A stretch of DNA of 64,000 bases from positions 210,001 through 274,000 of the forward strand of contig NZ_CP092333.1 of assembly GCF_018595675.2 (NCBI RefSeq), given 5' to 3'. Below are positions 1 through 10,983 of the stretch, piece after piece (position 1 is the stretch's first letter; every line of letters starts with the position of its first letter). The notes beneath the pieces are model-generated. The model did no database searches. It saw only the letters and a program-made list of their open reading frames with translations, and had not been told where the DNA came from. Position numbers and translations under genes: made by a program. This DNA comes from Flavihumibacter fluvii. Lineage in GTDB: Bacteria; Bacteroidota; Bacteroidia; Chitinophagales; Chitinophagaceae.

Positions 1-2107
<2,107 letters not shown>

Positions 2108-2211
2108 ATTTTTTATATTTTTTATTAAGTATAGGGAATAATCACGTTGCTCTATTTATTACAACTCCCAATATGTTATTTTATTAAGTGGATCCGTCCA
2201 CCAATGTCTTA

Positions 2212-2318
2212 TGGTGCTTATGCCGAGGGTGTTCACCTCTTCCCATACCGAACAGAGAAGTTAAGCCCCTCATGGCCGATGGTACTGCTATACCAGGCGG
2301 GAGAGTAGGTAGGTGCCA
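2212..2318 (+). rRNA. 5S ribosomal RNA
   Basis: This lies about 105 bases after the 23S end. It has the 5S-typical ends (TGGTGCTTATGCC... and ...GGTAGGTGCCA), which pair to form helix I, and the internal CCCATACCGAACAGAGAAGTTAAGCCC signature at about 2241-2268 (quoted in part). The length of about 107 bases is normal. It is followed by a strong terminator, so it is the last gene of the rRNA operon. End positions are accurate to a few bases. Confidence 0.95.
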
Positions 2319-2330
2319 TATTTATTAAAA

Positions 2331-2358
2331 AGCCCCACGTTTATCGTGGGGCTTTTTT
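2331..2358 (+). terminator. Rho-independent terminator of the rRNA operon
   Basis: Perfect 9-bp stem AGCCCCACG/CGTGGGGCT (2331-2339 with 2345-2353), loop TTTAT, followed by a run of T. It begins 12 bases after the 5S gene. Confidence 0.93.
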
Positions 2359-2410
2359 GTGCCCATAACGCAACGAAATACCCAATTGCTCGCTCATGCT
2401 GATAAAAAAG

Positions 2411-2824
2411 ATGAAACCTAAACCTTTCCTGCTACTCGCCCTGATGTTATCTTTTTTCGCCTGCTCAAAATCCACCTCACGCCACCCCGGCCTTCCCGAT
2501 GGTACTTACACCGGTACCTTTCAAAGATTACACCAGGAAAATAGCCAGTTGGCAGCCGTATCCATCAAGTTTGACTTCCCAAACTGGACAGGTTACAGCA
2601 ATATCAACCGATACCCGGCCCTGGGCAGCGGTACTTTCCGGTATCTAAATGACGCCCTGACCTTTGAAAATGCCGGTGTATGGACCGCCGATTTCGACTG
2701 GACACTTATCCTTAAAGATGCTTATATCGACCAGGTAAAGGACGATAGCCTTATTTTTTCCAAAAGCTATGGCAATGGCTGGATAGATATCTACAGGTTA
2801 AAAAAGTTGCCTTCCAATGAATGA
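2411..2824 (+). CDS. Small putative lipoprotein of unknown function
   Basis: A 137-residue protein if translation begins at 2411; an in-frame ATG at 2396 would add five residues. The later start is preferred because it places MKPKPF directly before the hydrophobic stretch LLLALMLSFFAC, a signal peptide ending in a plausible lipobox cysteine. The mature part is rich in Gly, Thr, Tyr and Asp and shows no motif I recognise; its alternating pattern suggests a small beta-sheet domain. It is a single gene after the rRNA terminator with no obvious promoter box. Function unknown; membrane anchoring is inferred from the lipobox only. Confidence 0.6.
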   Translation: MKPKPFLLLALMLSFFACSKSTSRHPGLPDGTYTGTFQRLHQENSQLAAVSIKFDFPNWTGYSNINRYPALGSGTFRYLNDALTFENAGVWTADFDWTLILKDAYIDQVKDDSLIFSKSYGNGWIDIYRLKKLPSNE

Positions 2825-2980
2825 AACCCCTACCGCCCTTACGCACTAATTGTCCAGCTTCCTTTTGGTGACTGCATGACTTTTACTGTATTCATCGGAT
2901 CCCCGAAATGTTCCGGTTAGTACTATCGTTCTGATCCGGCAAAAAATGCAGTAATTTTTGGGACTTTTAAATGGAGCTAC

Positions 2981-3829
2981 TTGCAAAAACCTATTGCCAT
3001 CCTCTGTAACCCGCGCGCCGGAAAACACCGATCCGCTAAAATCTTTCAAACCATCACTTCGAAACTGGTAGAAAGGTCCATTCCTTTCCATGGATTTGAA
3101 GAGGAATGGCCGGATCAGCTTAACGGATTTTCTGCTGCCTGGCTGATCGGCGGGGATGGTACTCTGAATTATTTCATCAACCACTATCGTCAGGCCAGGC
3201 TCCCATTGGCTATATTTAAAGGCGGCACTGGTAATGATTTTGCGGAATACCTCTATGGTAAAGCCAACACCACTGAAATGGTGGATATCATTTTACAGGC
3301 AAGACCAAAACCCATCGATGCCGGAATATGTAACGGTCAACTTTTCCTGAATACGATCGGAATCGGGTTTGATGGGAAGGTCCTTGAACAAATGAACACC
3401 ATCCGCTGGATGGGAAGTTTTTTCGGGTACTATACAGCGATCATCAAGAATATTTTCACTTTTAAAGAACCCCTGTATTCAATTCAGTCCGACCAGCAAC
3501 AGCCTGTTAAAGGCCGGTTCTTATTGGTCCTGGTCAGCAATGCTCCGACGACCGGTGGCGGTTTTAAAGTTTCACCATTTGCCAGGCCAGATGACGGCGC
3601 ACTTAACGTTATTACTTGTGGTCCACTGAGTGTAATAAAAAGACTATGCAGCCTGCCCTCCGTAAGAACGGGGAACCACCTTCGTTTCCCCTTCATACAT
3701 CATCATACCATTCAATCCATCCAAATTGATTGTGCATTACGGGTACCTGCCCAGGTGGACGGCGAATTGATGGTTACCAACTCTTTTACCTGTAATGTTC
3801 TGCCCAAACATTATTTATTCTTGTATTAG
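2981..3829 (+). CDS. Diacylglycerol/lipid kinase family protein (YegS/DagK-like)
   Basis: A 282-residue soluble protein with the DAGK catalytic domain. The ATP-binding GGDGT motif is at residues 57-61, the GGTGNDFA motif at 81-88, and the conserved NTIGIGFDG segment near 120. The length is normal for the YegS/DagK/LCB5 family, which phosphorylates the hydroxyl of diacylglycerol or related lipids at the inner membrane face. The exact lipid substrate cannot be read from sequence. The only workable start is TTG at 2981, preceded by GGAG at 2973-2976; the nearby ATG at 2971 is in another frame. The start is therefore an uncommon TTG codon. Confidence 0.85.
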   Translation: MQKPIAILCNPRAGKHRSAKIFQTITSKLVERSIPFHGFEEEWPDQLNGFSAAWLIGGDGTLNYFINHYRQARLPLAIFKGGTGNDFAEYLYGKANTTEMVDIILQARPKPIDAGICNGQLFLNTIGIGFDGKVLEQMNTIRWMGSFFGYYTAIIKNIFTFKEPLYSIQSDQQQPVKGRFLLVLVSNAPTTGGGFKVSPFARPDDGALNVITCGPLSVIKRLCSLPSVRTGNHLRFPFIHHHTIQSIQIDCALRVPAQVDGELMVTNSFTCNVLPKHYLFLY

Positions 3830-3940
3830 TATCGATTGGTTGAATGCTTTTTCAGGGTAAACCACGGTTTTTGCGTTTTGCCTGAACTCGTCGATCGGGC
3901 AGCGTCAAATACATTTTTCCTTTTATATCTTTATTGTACA

Positions 3941-5173
3941 ATGCCAAAATTCAATGAATGGTTTTTTACGATGATATTTTTTTCAGCCATCCTGGGGATC
4001 GTTGTGGCATGCATACTTTTTTTTATTAATCGTAACCGATCACTTTCTCCCCGTTTACTGTCTGTTTATTTGCTGATGTTTTCCCTGGTTACACTGCAGA
4101 ATAGCCTGAGTTATACCAGTTTTTTTCTGCATTTCCCTCATTTGTGGCGGTTTACTGCATGGGCTTCATTTGGCGCTCCGGTTGTGGCATATTTATATGT
4201 AAGGTCCGTGTTGCAACAGAACTTTAAGTTAAAGCGGTCAGATTGGTTTTTTTTCGGGCTGGTTTTGTTCGGTGTGCTCACTTTCTCCAGGTTCTACCTG
4301 CTGCCTGCAGGAGAAAAACTTGAAGTGGTGAAGGCTTTTATGGCCAATAAGACACTGATCGGCAAAGAACCGGAAGGCTTACTGCCCATAGGTTGGGGAA
4401 TTGCCATACGGTTGATTATGGGTATGGGTTTCCTAACAGCCCAATATGTCATGCTGGCCAAAATGTTTCAAAAACTAAAAACCACAGCAGCTTCTGATGC
4501 CTTGCGCCAAAATATGAGTACGATCAGGTGGCTTTTTTTATTTACAACCGTAATTACAATTTTCTACTTGATCATAATTGTCGCCCATTATTTGCTGATC
4601 AGGTTCTCAATTGACCTATCGTCACTGATATTTTTTTCCTTCTTTTTTACCATCTTGTTCATCAGCTTATACCTGCTCGCTAAGCCATCCATCTTGTATG
4701 GTTTGCAAGGCTGGTTGCAGTCCCCCCAACCCTACACAAATATTACTCCGGCCGCTGAACCTGTTTTGGTGGATGATAAAAGGCCGACCTTGTCATTAGG
4801 ACAAGGACAGGTGTATAAATCTGCCCTGGAGACCCATGTTTTTCAGAACCAACCTTACCGGAAATCTGGTTACAAGATTAAAGATTTGGCTGATGAACTG
4901 GCAATACCTTCCTACCAGTTATCTGCTTTTATCAACCAGGAGTATGGTAAGAATTTTAATGAACTGATCAATGATTACCGGGTTGATTACATAACTAACC
5001 TGCTAAAAAACGATCCCGATTATTACCAGTTTACGCTGGAAGCCCTTGCCAGGGAAGCCGGCTTCAATTCCCGGAACTCCTTCTTCAGCGCTGTAAAAAA
5101 GAAAACCGGTAAAACACCTTCTGAATTTTTCAGTACCAGGTCACTAACTTCATATTCCGATAATTTGGGATGA
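3941..5173 (+). CDS. Membrane-anchored AraC-family transcriptional regulator
   Basis: The frame is open upstream to 3836, but the ATG at 3941 (410 residues) places the first membrane helix at the N-terminus and is preferred. About seven hydrophobic segments fill the first 270 residues. A C-terminal AraC-type double helix-turn-helix follows (about the last 100 residues, including IKDLADELAI and ALAREAGFNSRNSFFSAVKKKTGKTPSEF). This fusion of a seven-helix membrane domain to HTH_18 is widespread in Bacteroidota and suggests a one-component sensor that binds DNA from the membrane. Its ligand and targets are unknown. The following gene (5425) is on the same strand after a 251-bp gap. Confidence 0.85.
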   Translation: MPKFNEWFFTMIFFSAILGIVVACILFFINRNRSLSPRLLSVYLLMFSLVTLQNSLSYTSFFLHFPHLWRFTAWASFGAPVVAYLYVRSVLQQNFKLKRSDWFFFGLVLFGVLTFSRFYLLPAGEKLEVVKAFMANKTLIGKEPEGLLPIGWGIAIRLIMGMGFLTAQYVMLAKMFQKLKTTAASDALRQNMSTIRWLFLFTTVITIFYLIIIVAHYLLIRFSIDLSSLIFFSFFFTILFISLYLLAKPSILYGLQGWLQSPQPYTNITPAAEPVLVDDKRPTLSLGQGQVYKSALETHVFQNQPYRKSGYKIKDLADELAIPSYQLSAFINQEYGKNFNELINDYRVDYITNLLKNDPDYYQFTLEALAREAGFNSRNSFFSAVKKKTGKTPSEFFSTRSLTSYSDNLG

Positions 5174-5424
5174 TGGGTGGCTCAATCCCAATATCCTGAT
5201 GGCAGCCCGGAGCTCAATGTCCTTGGGCCTTTCAGCCAGGCACGCCTGCGAACAGTCGGGAATAAAGTACTGAATGAATCCCTGCGCTGTATTAAGGTTG
5301 CAGCCAAGGCTAATAACCCCTTTTTTGTAGGGCATCATACCATCCGGCCGGCGGATAAAATATTTCGAACTATATACCTGTCTGCCTGTGAATAGTATTA
5401 TATTAGGTTAAACAATTCAGGAAA

Positions 5425-5979
5425 ATGAGGTCATTCAAAACCTTTTGCTTGATGGGTTTACTACTTATCAGCGTAACATTATCTGGACAGGAAAAACATA
5501 GTGTGAGTCTTACCATCGGCCATGCCCATGTGTTAAATGGTCGTGATGCTGAAGGTGGAAGTAAGATGCTTTCGCTACCGATGTGGGGACTTGATTACAA
5601 TTACAAAATATCCAGCCATTGGCAGATCGGATTGCATACTGATTTAGTTCTTGAGACATTTGAAGTCGAAAAAAATCTTGAAGGTGATGAAGAGGTGGAA
5701 GTTGTTGAACGTTCCCATCCGATTGCCCCTGCCATCATGGGTATATACAAGCTAAACCACCACTGGGGATTTGGTTTCGGCGTGGGCGGCGAATTTGCAA
5801 AAGAAGAAAACTATCTGCTGAGCAGGGCAGCTGTTGAGTATGGCGCTGAAATACGAAATGGCTGGGAGGTTTTCGGTGTATTGCAATATGACTTCCGTTG
5901 GAATGCATATGACACCTGGACCATTGGGCTTGGTATTTCAAAATCATTAGGCAAGTCTTCCAAAGCCCATCATGAATAA
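5425..5979 (+). CDS. Secreted beta-barrel-like protein, function unknown
   Basis: A 184-residue protein with a clear signal peptide (MRSFKTFCLMGLLLISVTLSG, cleavage before QEKH). The mature part has alternating hydrophobic/polar strands ending in aromatic residues (WGLDYNYKI, WQIGLHTDLVL, WEVFGVLQYDFRW, TWTIGLGISKSLG). This is the pattern of a small outer-membrane beta-barrel of the OMP-b-brl type. An acidic loop (EGDEEVEVVE) lies near residue 90. No family name can be given with confidence. It follows the AraC-type regulator gene on the same strand, which may control it, but nothing in the sequence proves that. The 290 bp after it (5980-6269) hold no gene or clear site that I can see. Confidence 0.65.
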   Translation: MRSFKTFCLMGLLLISVTLSGQEKHSVSLTIGHAHVLNGRDAEGGSKMLSLPMWGLDYNYKISSHWQIGLHTDLVLETFEVEKNLEGDEEVEVVERSHPIAPAIMGIYKLNHHWGFGFGVGGEFAKEENYLLSRAAVEYGAEIRNGWEVFGVLQYDFRWNAYDTWTIGLGISKSLGKSSKAHHE

Positions 5980-6269
5980 GATTATTGCTATTGCGTATCA
6001 AACATGTAAACACAATAGATATGTCTATGAATTCCTTGCATCCTGGTAACCCAAACCATTCCGTAAAACTGATCGCTGTTTAAAAATTCAGGTTAAATAT
6101 TCCACTACATCAGGGTATTCATGGTGTTATGCATAATTTATGCCCTGGTACTTTTTCTACTGTAATTGCCAGGCAGGACAGTATACTTTTTGAATAGCTT
6201 GCAAGCCCTGCGGGTGAAATAGGATGAGTATACGGAAGCTGAAAAATAAACAAACTTAATTACCAGGTT

Positions 6270-8915
6270 ATGCATGAGCATCTTTTCCAGGCTGCAGAGC
6301 AAAAACGGTTAGACGCGAATGCGAAAAAACCTACGCCGCTTGAACTTTGGGGGCCATACCTCAGTGAAAGGCAATGGGGTACTGTCCGCGAAGACTATAG
6401 CGCCAATGGTGATGCGTGGAATTATCTTACGCACGACCAGGCCCGTTCAAAAGCCTACCGGTGGGGCGAAGATGGGATTGCCGGGATCTCAGATTATAAC
6501 CAGTATCTCTGCTTTGCACTTACATTATGGAACCATAAGGATCCCATCCTGAAAGAAAGAATGTTTGGACTGACTAATGGTGAAGGGAATCATGGCGAAG
6601 ATTGCAAGGAACTGTACTATTTCCTCGATAATGTGCCCACCCATAGTTATATGCGGATGTTGTATAAGTACCCGCAGGCCGCCTTCCCATACGAAGAACT
6701 TGTCCGGGTCAACCGCGAAAAAGGGAAAGCTGACCCGGAATTTGAAATACTGGATACCGGAATATTTGAGGATAACCGCTATTTCGATGTATATACCGAA
6801 TATGCCAAGATCGACAGCAACGATATCATGATCCGCATTACTGTCATTAACCGGAGCGATGAACCGGCTCCTCTAACGGTGATGCCTACGCTATGGTTCA
6901 GGAACAACTGGTCCTTTCACCCGAATGTCGCAAAGCCGCAATTGAACCTTTCAGAGAATGAGTTTGGTCAGTTTATTACTGTGAAACATGCACACTTAAG
7001 CAATTATCATTTGTACTTTAATCAGCCTGCTGACATGGTTTTGTTTACTGAAAATGAAACCAACCTGGAGAAATTATATGGCATCCATAATCCTCACCCA
7101 TGCGTAAAAGATGCATTTCATGATGTGATCGCAGGTGGAAAGAAAGATTTGTTAACAGGCAAAACGGAAGGCACCAAAGCGTCGCCGGTATACCGGTTAA
7201 TAATTAAGGGTCATGGTAAGGAAGAAATCTACCTTAGGTTATCAAATGGGTTAATCACTGGTTCGCCATTGGAAGATCCCGGCAAAATTTTCGAGAAGCG
7301 TATTATTGAAAAGGATGAATTCAATAAATGCATCGCACCGTTAAATGCTGATGCAGATCTCACTAATATTATGAACCAGGCTATTGCCGGTCTTATTTGG
7401 AGTAAGCAGTTTTATTATTATGATGTGGATGAATGGTTAAATGGGGACAAATCCATGCCACCACCACCACCCGAACGGCTGATGGGCCGTAACAAGGAAT
7501 GGAGTTTTCTCAATAACCGCGACATTATTTTAATGCCAGACACCTGGGAATTTCCCTGGTATGCTTCCTGGGATTTGGCATTTCACTGCATTCCAATGGC
7601 ATTTGTGGATCCGGTTTTTGCCAAACATCAAATGGTATTATTGCTTCGGGAATGGTATATGAGTCCAATGGGTCAACTGCCTGCATATGAATGGAATTTC
7701 TCGGACGTCAATCCGCCTGTTCATGCCTGGGCCAGCCTGAATATTTACAGGATAGAAAAAGCTGTTCATGGAAGGGCTGATGTTGACTTCCTGAAAAGGA
7801 TTTTCCAGAAACTGCTGATCAATTTCACGTGGTGGGTTAACCGCAAAGACAAAGATGGTAATAACCTTTTTGAAGGCGGCTTCCTGGGTCTGGATAATAT
7901 TGGGGTGATCAACCGTAATGAGATCCCTGCCGGTTATACGCTGGAGCAGGTGGATGGGACCAGCTGGATGGCTATGTATGCCTTGAATATGCTGGATATG
8001 GCACTGGAGATAGCCAAAACAGATAAGACCTTTGAAGATGTTGCGACCAAATTTTATGAACATTTCGTACTGATATCAGCTTCATTGAACGAGGCCCACT
8101 TATGGCATAAGGAAGACGAGTTTTTTTACGATGTACTCATTGATCCGGTTGGTGGTTTATATCCCATCAGGGTAAGGTCTGTGGTTGGGCTAAGCGTATT
8201 ATTCGGGGTTTCGGTTATACCAGGTGAGACCATGACCGCATTAAAGGATTTTGAAAGGCGTACCGAATGGTTCAAGGACAATCGGAAAGTGCGGGGGCGC
8301 TACCTTCCAAATGAAGAAAGGAAGGAGGATAAAGCGGTGCTGCTAACGCTTATCCATAGGGGAAAACTTGAAAAGATACTGAAGACACTATTTGATGAGG
8401 ATGAGTTCCTGGCTCCTGGAGGCATCAGGGGTTTATCGAAATACCACCTGGAGCATCCCTGGCATTATTTCAATGGCGATAAGAATTTTGACATAAAATA
8501 TGACCCCGCAGAATCCACTACTGATATGTTTGGAGGCAATTCTAACTGGCGGGGACCGATCTGGCTGCCGATTAATTACCTGATCATTAAGTCCCTCAAA
8601 AAGTACCACCAGTTTTATGGCGACCAGTTTAAAGTGGAATTTCCGACAGGCTCTGGCAACTGGATGAACCTGGGTGAGGTTTCTAATGAATTAGCGAGGC
8701 GGGTGATCAGTATTTTCAGGAAAGATGCAATGGATAACCGGCCTGTGCATAGCGATCATGCGGCATTTTATAATCGGCCGGAAAACAGGAACCTGGTGTT
8801 GTTCTATGAATATTTCCATGGCGATCTTTCACGGGGGGTAGGGGCATCGCACCAAACTGGTTGGACCGCATTGGTGGCGGAACTGATAAACGATGATTCA
8901 TGGGAATGGGAATAA
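6270..8915 (+). CDS. Large glucosidase (MGH1-like/GH63-like glycoside hydrolase)
   Basis: An 881-residue protein without a signal peptide, so probably cytoplasmic. The overall length and motifs match bacterial proteins annotated as glucosidase with an MGH1/GH63-type (alpha/alpha)6-barrel in the C-terminal half. Recognisable pieces include WGEDGIAGISDYNQ near residue 65, FPWYASWDLAFHCIP near 430, FLGLDNIGV near 535, and the C-terminal GASHQTGWTALVAELI. The barrel acids expected for inverting hydrolysis probably lie among the conserved W-D-x-A and D-x-x-G-x-x-W segments, but I cannot assign them with certainty. The likely role is hydrolysis of an alpha-glucosidic compound, perhaps intracellular glucan or glucosylglycerate; the substrate is unknown. 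Confidence 0.8.
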   Translation: MHEHLFQAAEQKRLDANAKKPTPLELWGPYLSERQWGTVREDYSANGDAWNYLTHDQARSKAYRWGEDGIAGISDYNQYLCFALTLWNHKDPILKERMFGLTNGEGNHGEDCKELYYFLDNVPTHSYMRMLYKYPQAAFPYEELVRVNREKGKADPEFEILDTGIFEDNRYFDVYTEYAKIDSNDIMIRITVINRSDEPAPLTVMPTLWFRNNWSFHPNVAKPQLNLSENEFGQFITVKHAHLSNYHLYFNQPADMVLFTENETNLEKLYGIHNPHPCVKDAFHDVIAGGKKDLLTGKTEGTKASPVYRLIIKGHGKEEIYLRLSNGLITGSPLEDPGKIFEKRIIEKDEFNKCIAPLNADADLTNIMNQAIAGLIWSKQFYYYDVDEWLNGDKSMPPPPPERLMGRNKEWSFLNNRDIILMPDTWEFPWYASWDLAFHCIPMAFVDPVFAKHQMVLLLREWYMSPMGQLPAYEWNFSDVNPPVHAWASLNIYRIEKAVHGRADVDFLKRIFQKLLINFTWWVNRKDKDGNNLFEGGFLGLDNIGVINRNEIPAGYTLEQVDGTSWMAMYALNMLDMALEIAKTDKTFEDVATKFYEHFVLISASLNEAHLWHKEDEFFYDVLIDPVGGLYPIRVRSVVGLSVLFGVSVIPGETMTALKDFERRTEWFKDNRKVRGRYLPNEERKEDKAVLLTLIHRGKLEKILKTLFDEDEFLAPGGIRGLSKYHLEHPWHYFNGDKNFDIKYDPAESTTDMFGGNSNWRGPIWLPINYLIIKSLKKYHQFYGDQFKVEFPTGSGNWMNLGEVSNELARRVISIFRKDAMDNRPVHSDHAAFYNRPENRNLVLFYEYFHGDLSRGVGASHQTGWTALVAELINDDSWEWE

Positions 8916-8934
8916 TAAGTGCGGGCAACAAAAA

Positions 8935-8955
8935 AGGTCTGGCAATGCCAGACCT
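8935..8955 (-). terminator. Terminator of the RRM protein gene
   Basis: Perfect 9-bp inverted repeat AGGTCTGGC/GCCAGACCT with a 3-base loop. Read on the minus strand it is followed by a run of six T. It lies between the convergent glucosidase and RNA-binding protein genes. Confidence 0.88.
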
Positions 8956-8982
8956 GTATGCTTGGAAAGTTTTAGTCAATGA

Positions 8983-9420
8983 TTAATAATCACGACCGCC
9001 GCCACCGTAACCGCCACGGCCACCGCCGTAACCGCCACCACCGCTACGGTTGCCACCGCCGCCGTAACCGCTACCGCCGCGACTTCCGCCGCCGCCGCCA
9101 CCGTAACCGCCACGACTACCGCCGCCGCCGCCACCGAAGCTTTTCTTCTTGAATCCACCACCACCTGAACCGCCTTCGCGAGGTTGTGATTCGTTCACAA
9201 CAATGCTACGACCTTGCACTTCAGTTCCGTGAAGCGCTGCAATAGCCGCATTACCAGCTTCTGCATCGGTCATCTCTACGAAACCGAAACCCTTGCTGCG
9301 ATTGTTGTTGAATTTGTCTGTAACGATTTTTGCGGAAATAACTTCGCCATAAGGGGCGAACATCTCCTGCAGATCCTGCTCAGTGAGATCCCAACTGAGA
9401 TTGCCAACGTAAATGTTCAT
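8983..9420 (-). CDS. RRM-domain RNA-binding protein with glycine-rich tail
   Basis: A 145-residue protein. Residues 1-80 form one RNA-recognition motif: RNP2 is IYVGNL at 3-8 and RNP1 is KGFGFVEM near 44-51. The tail (about 85-145) is a low-complexity GGGGG/GGYGGGR/GGS stretch ending in GRDY. This architecture is that of cyanobacterial and Bacteroidota glycine-rich RBPs, which bind single-stranded RNA and are often cold-inducible. The gene has its own promoter and terminator, and a leader of about 120 bases is predicted upstream, consistent with post-transcriptional or temperature control (inference). The strongly repetitive tail coding sequence is GC-rich compared with its neighbours. Confidence 0.93.
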   Translation of the reverse strand: MNIYVGNLSWDLTEQDLQEMFAPYGEVISAKIVTDKFNNNRSKGFGFVEMTDAEAGNAAIAALHGTEVQGRSIVVNESQPREGGSGGGGFKKKSFGGGGGGSRGGYGGGGGGSRGGSGYGGGGNRSGGGGYGGGRGGYGGGGRDY

Positions 9421-9545
9421 TTTCTAATTTTTTAAAACCAATAAATAACCCATAATGAAGCACAGTGCGAAAAACCAGATGATTTACATTTACTTGGAAA
9501 CGCTCTGGGAAGTCTGAAACTGTAAAGATCATTAAGGAACCGCAA

Positions 9546-9578
9546 CGAAGATAATAAATTTGTTCCGAAACATACAAA
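9546..9578 (-). promoter_or_regulatory. Predicted promoter of the RRM protein gene
   Basis: On the minus strand TTTG (9578-9575) is followed after 21 bases by TATCTTCG (9553-9546), close to the Bacteroidota consensus TTTG-N17-23-TAnnTTTG. Transcription would start near 9541 and leave a leader of about 120 bases. Confidence 0.55.
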
Positions 9579-9592
9579 TTGTATAAATATAA

Positions 9593-9617
9593 AAAGCCCC
9601 GGGGTTACCGGGGCTTT
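9593..9617 (-). terminator. Terminator of the rpsF-rpsR-rplI operon
   Basis: Perfect 10-bp stem AAAGCCCCGG/CCGGGGCTTT with a 5-base loop, 22 bases past the rplI stop. On the minus strand the stem ends in a T-rich run (CTTTTTATATTT). Confidence 0.9.
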
Positions 9618-9638
9618 CAATTAGGTTGAAAAGTGGAC

Positions 9639-10085
9639 TTATTCAGCGACCACTTCGAATTCAACTTCTGTACTTTTTCCGTTTCCGAAGTCGATCGTGG
9701 CCTTATACTGGCCCAGTTCCTTCACCTCGTCGGTGATATGGATCCTTTTACGGTCAATTTCATAGCCTTTCTGCTCACGGATAGCACGGGAAAGCTGCAG
9801 TGAAGTTACACTTCCGAAGATCTTTCCGCTTGTACCTGTTTTGGCACCCAGCTTCAGGGCTCCGTCCTGCAGTTTCGCGATCACCTGGTTGATTTCAGCC
9901 AGCATTTTGTCTTCTTTCTTCTTTTTCACTTTCAGCTTCTCTTCGAGTTGCTTCAGGTTTGAAGGCGAAGCCTCAATAGCCAATTTCTTGGGAATGAGGA
10001 AGTTACGGGCATAACCATTCTTTACGGCCACCAATTCATTGGCTCCGCCCAGGTTATCTACGTCTTGAATAAGAATTACTTGCAT
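9639..10085 (-). CDS. rplI: Large-subunit ribosomal protein bL9
   Basis: A 148-residue protein of normal bL9 length. The N-terminal domain has the family signature: MQVILIQDVDNLG followed by VAVKNGYARNFLIPKKLA. A long charged central helix (LEEKLKVKKKKEDK) and a C-terminal domain containing the SVTSLQLSRAI segment follow. It binds 23S rRNA near the L1 stalk base. It is the last gene of the minus-strand operon rpsF-rpsR-rplI, the usual bacterial arrangement without a single-strand-binding protein gene between. The 94-base gap to rpsR holds a 6-bp GC-rich stem (TCCGCC/GGCGGA at 10129-10134 and 10150-10155), of unknown significance. Confidence 0.98.
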   Translation of the reverse strand: MQVILIQDVDNLGGANELVAVKNGYARNFLIPKKLAIEASPSNLKQLEEKLKVKKKKEDKMLAEINQVIAKLQDGALKLGAKTGTSGKIFGSVTSLQLSRAIREQKGYEIDRKRIHITDEVKELGQYKATIDFGNGKSTEVEFEVVAE

Positions 10086-10179
10086 TTTTTCTTTTTTAAG
10101 TCCCCTGGCGCCCAGCTCATTAACTGTCTCCGCCTGCGGCTATTGCTTCGGCGGATTAGGGAGCGGTTACTTCTTTAAT

Positions 10180-10443
10180 TTACTTGAACAGGTCAGTCAC
10201 ATAGGGCAGGATAGCCATCTGACGGGCTTTTTTCACTGCTTCTGCAACCTTACGCTGAAATTTCAGGCTGTTACCAGTCAAACGACGGGGTAACATCTTG
10301 CCCTGCTCATTCAGGAATTTCTTTAAAAATTCACCGTCTTTGTAGTCTACGTACTTGATACCGTACTTCTTGAAACGGCAGAATTTCTTCGCACGCTTCT
10401 CGGTCTTAATCGCGGTCAGGTACTTAATTTCGTTCTTTGCCAT
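10180..10443 (-). CDS. rpsR: Small-subunit ribosomal protein bS18
   Basis: An 87-residue basic protein with the bS18 core [18 protein letters not shown] and the conserved [24 protein letters not shown] segment (quoted in parts) near residues 53-76, followed by MAILPYV. It pairs with bS6 on the 30S platform. Its start codon follows the rpsF stop by two bases, so the two genes are translationally coupled. The N-terminal extension before the core is short, as is common in Bacteroidota. Confidence 0.98.
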   Translation of the reverse strand: MAKNEIKYLTAIKTEKRAKKFCRFKKYGIKYVDYKDGEFLKKFLNEQGKMLPRRLTGNSLKFQRKVAEAVKKARQMAILPYVTDLFK

Positions 10444-10445
10444 GA

Positions 10446-10799
10446 TTAAGCCTCCACTTTTTCGGTTCCGGTTGGTACGCCACTTCTCTTTTTAGCATTG
10501 TACTCGACGGCGTATTTGTCGAGAACAGTGAACATGTGACGCAGGACATTGTCGTCACGCAGAAGCTGGATCTTCAGCTTCTCATTGAAGTCGGATGGCG
10601 CTTTGTAATCCATCACCCAGTATAAACCAGTGGTCTTTTTCTGGATGGGATACGCCAGTGATTTTAATCCCCAAGGATTAGTGTTCACCAATTCGCCACC
10701 GTTTGCGGTAACTAAATCAATGAATTTTTTCTGAGCTGCTTTGTAGTCCTCTTCGCTCAGAACAGGGGTAAAAATCACCATCAATTCGTAGTTGTTCAT
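10446..10799 (-). CDS. rpsF: Small-subunit ribosomal protein bS6
   Basis: A 117-residue protein with the bS6 ferredoxin-like fold signature: N-terminal [17 protein letters not shown], central [19 protein letters not shown] and [11 protein letters not shown]. It forms a heterodimer with bS18 on the 30S subunit. It is the first gene of the operon, with an exact -7 box 37 bases upstream. The C-terminal tail after the fold ([15 protein letters not shown]) is a short disordered extension. Confidence 0.98.
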   Translation of the reverse strand: MNNYELMVIFTPVLSEEDYKAAQKKFIDLVTANGGELVNTNPWGLKSLAYPIQKKTTGLYWVMDYKAPSDFNEKLKIQLLRDDNVLRHMFTVLDKYAVEYNAKKRSGVPTGTEKVEA

Positions 10800-10835
10800 G
10801 AATCCCTGATTTGATTAAATAAAAATTATGGGCTG

Positions 10836-10843
10836 CAAAGGTA
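10836..10843 (-). promoter_or_regulatory. -7 promoter box of the rpsF operon
   Basis: TACCTTTG on the minus strand matches TAnnTTTG exactly, and the predicted start near 10832 gives a leader of about 32 bases. No clear -33 TTTG is seen at the usual spacing. Confidence 0.55.
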
Positions 10844-10983
10844 AGACAAACCCGCTAAATTACCATGTCAATCCCCGCTTTTTTTACCCCCTGCGTGTCA
10901 TCCGGTTGGTAAACATGCAGGAAATGCTGCCACCTGAACAGGCCCCCTGCCAATTTTGCCGTTTTTTATCCTGGAATTCCCTG

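Noticed and set aside
5150-5395. Short frames 5177-5395 (+) and 5150-5338 (-) after the AraC gene.
   Set aside because: No recognisable domain, no signal or membrane segment, no promoter; opposite frames of the same DNA.
8976-9164. 62-residue Ala/Val-rich minus-strand frame within the RRM gene.
   Set aside because: A frame-shifted reading of the glycine-rich repeat coding sequence.
10129-10155. 6-bp GC-rich stem between rpsR and rplI as a ribosomal-protein autoregulatory site.
   Set aside because: The known S6/S18 binding motif is not present and the stem is too short to stand alone.
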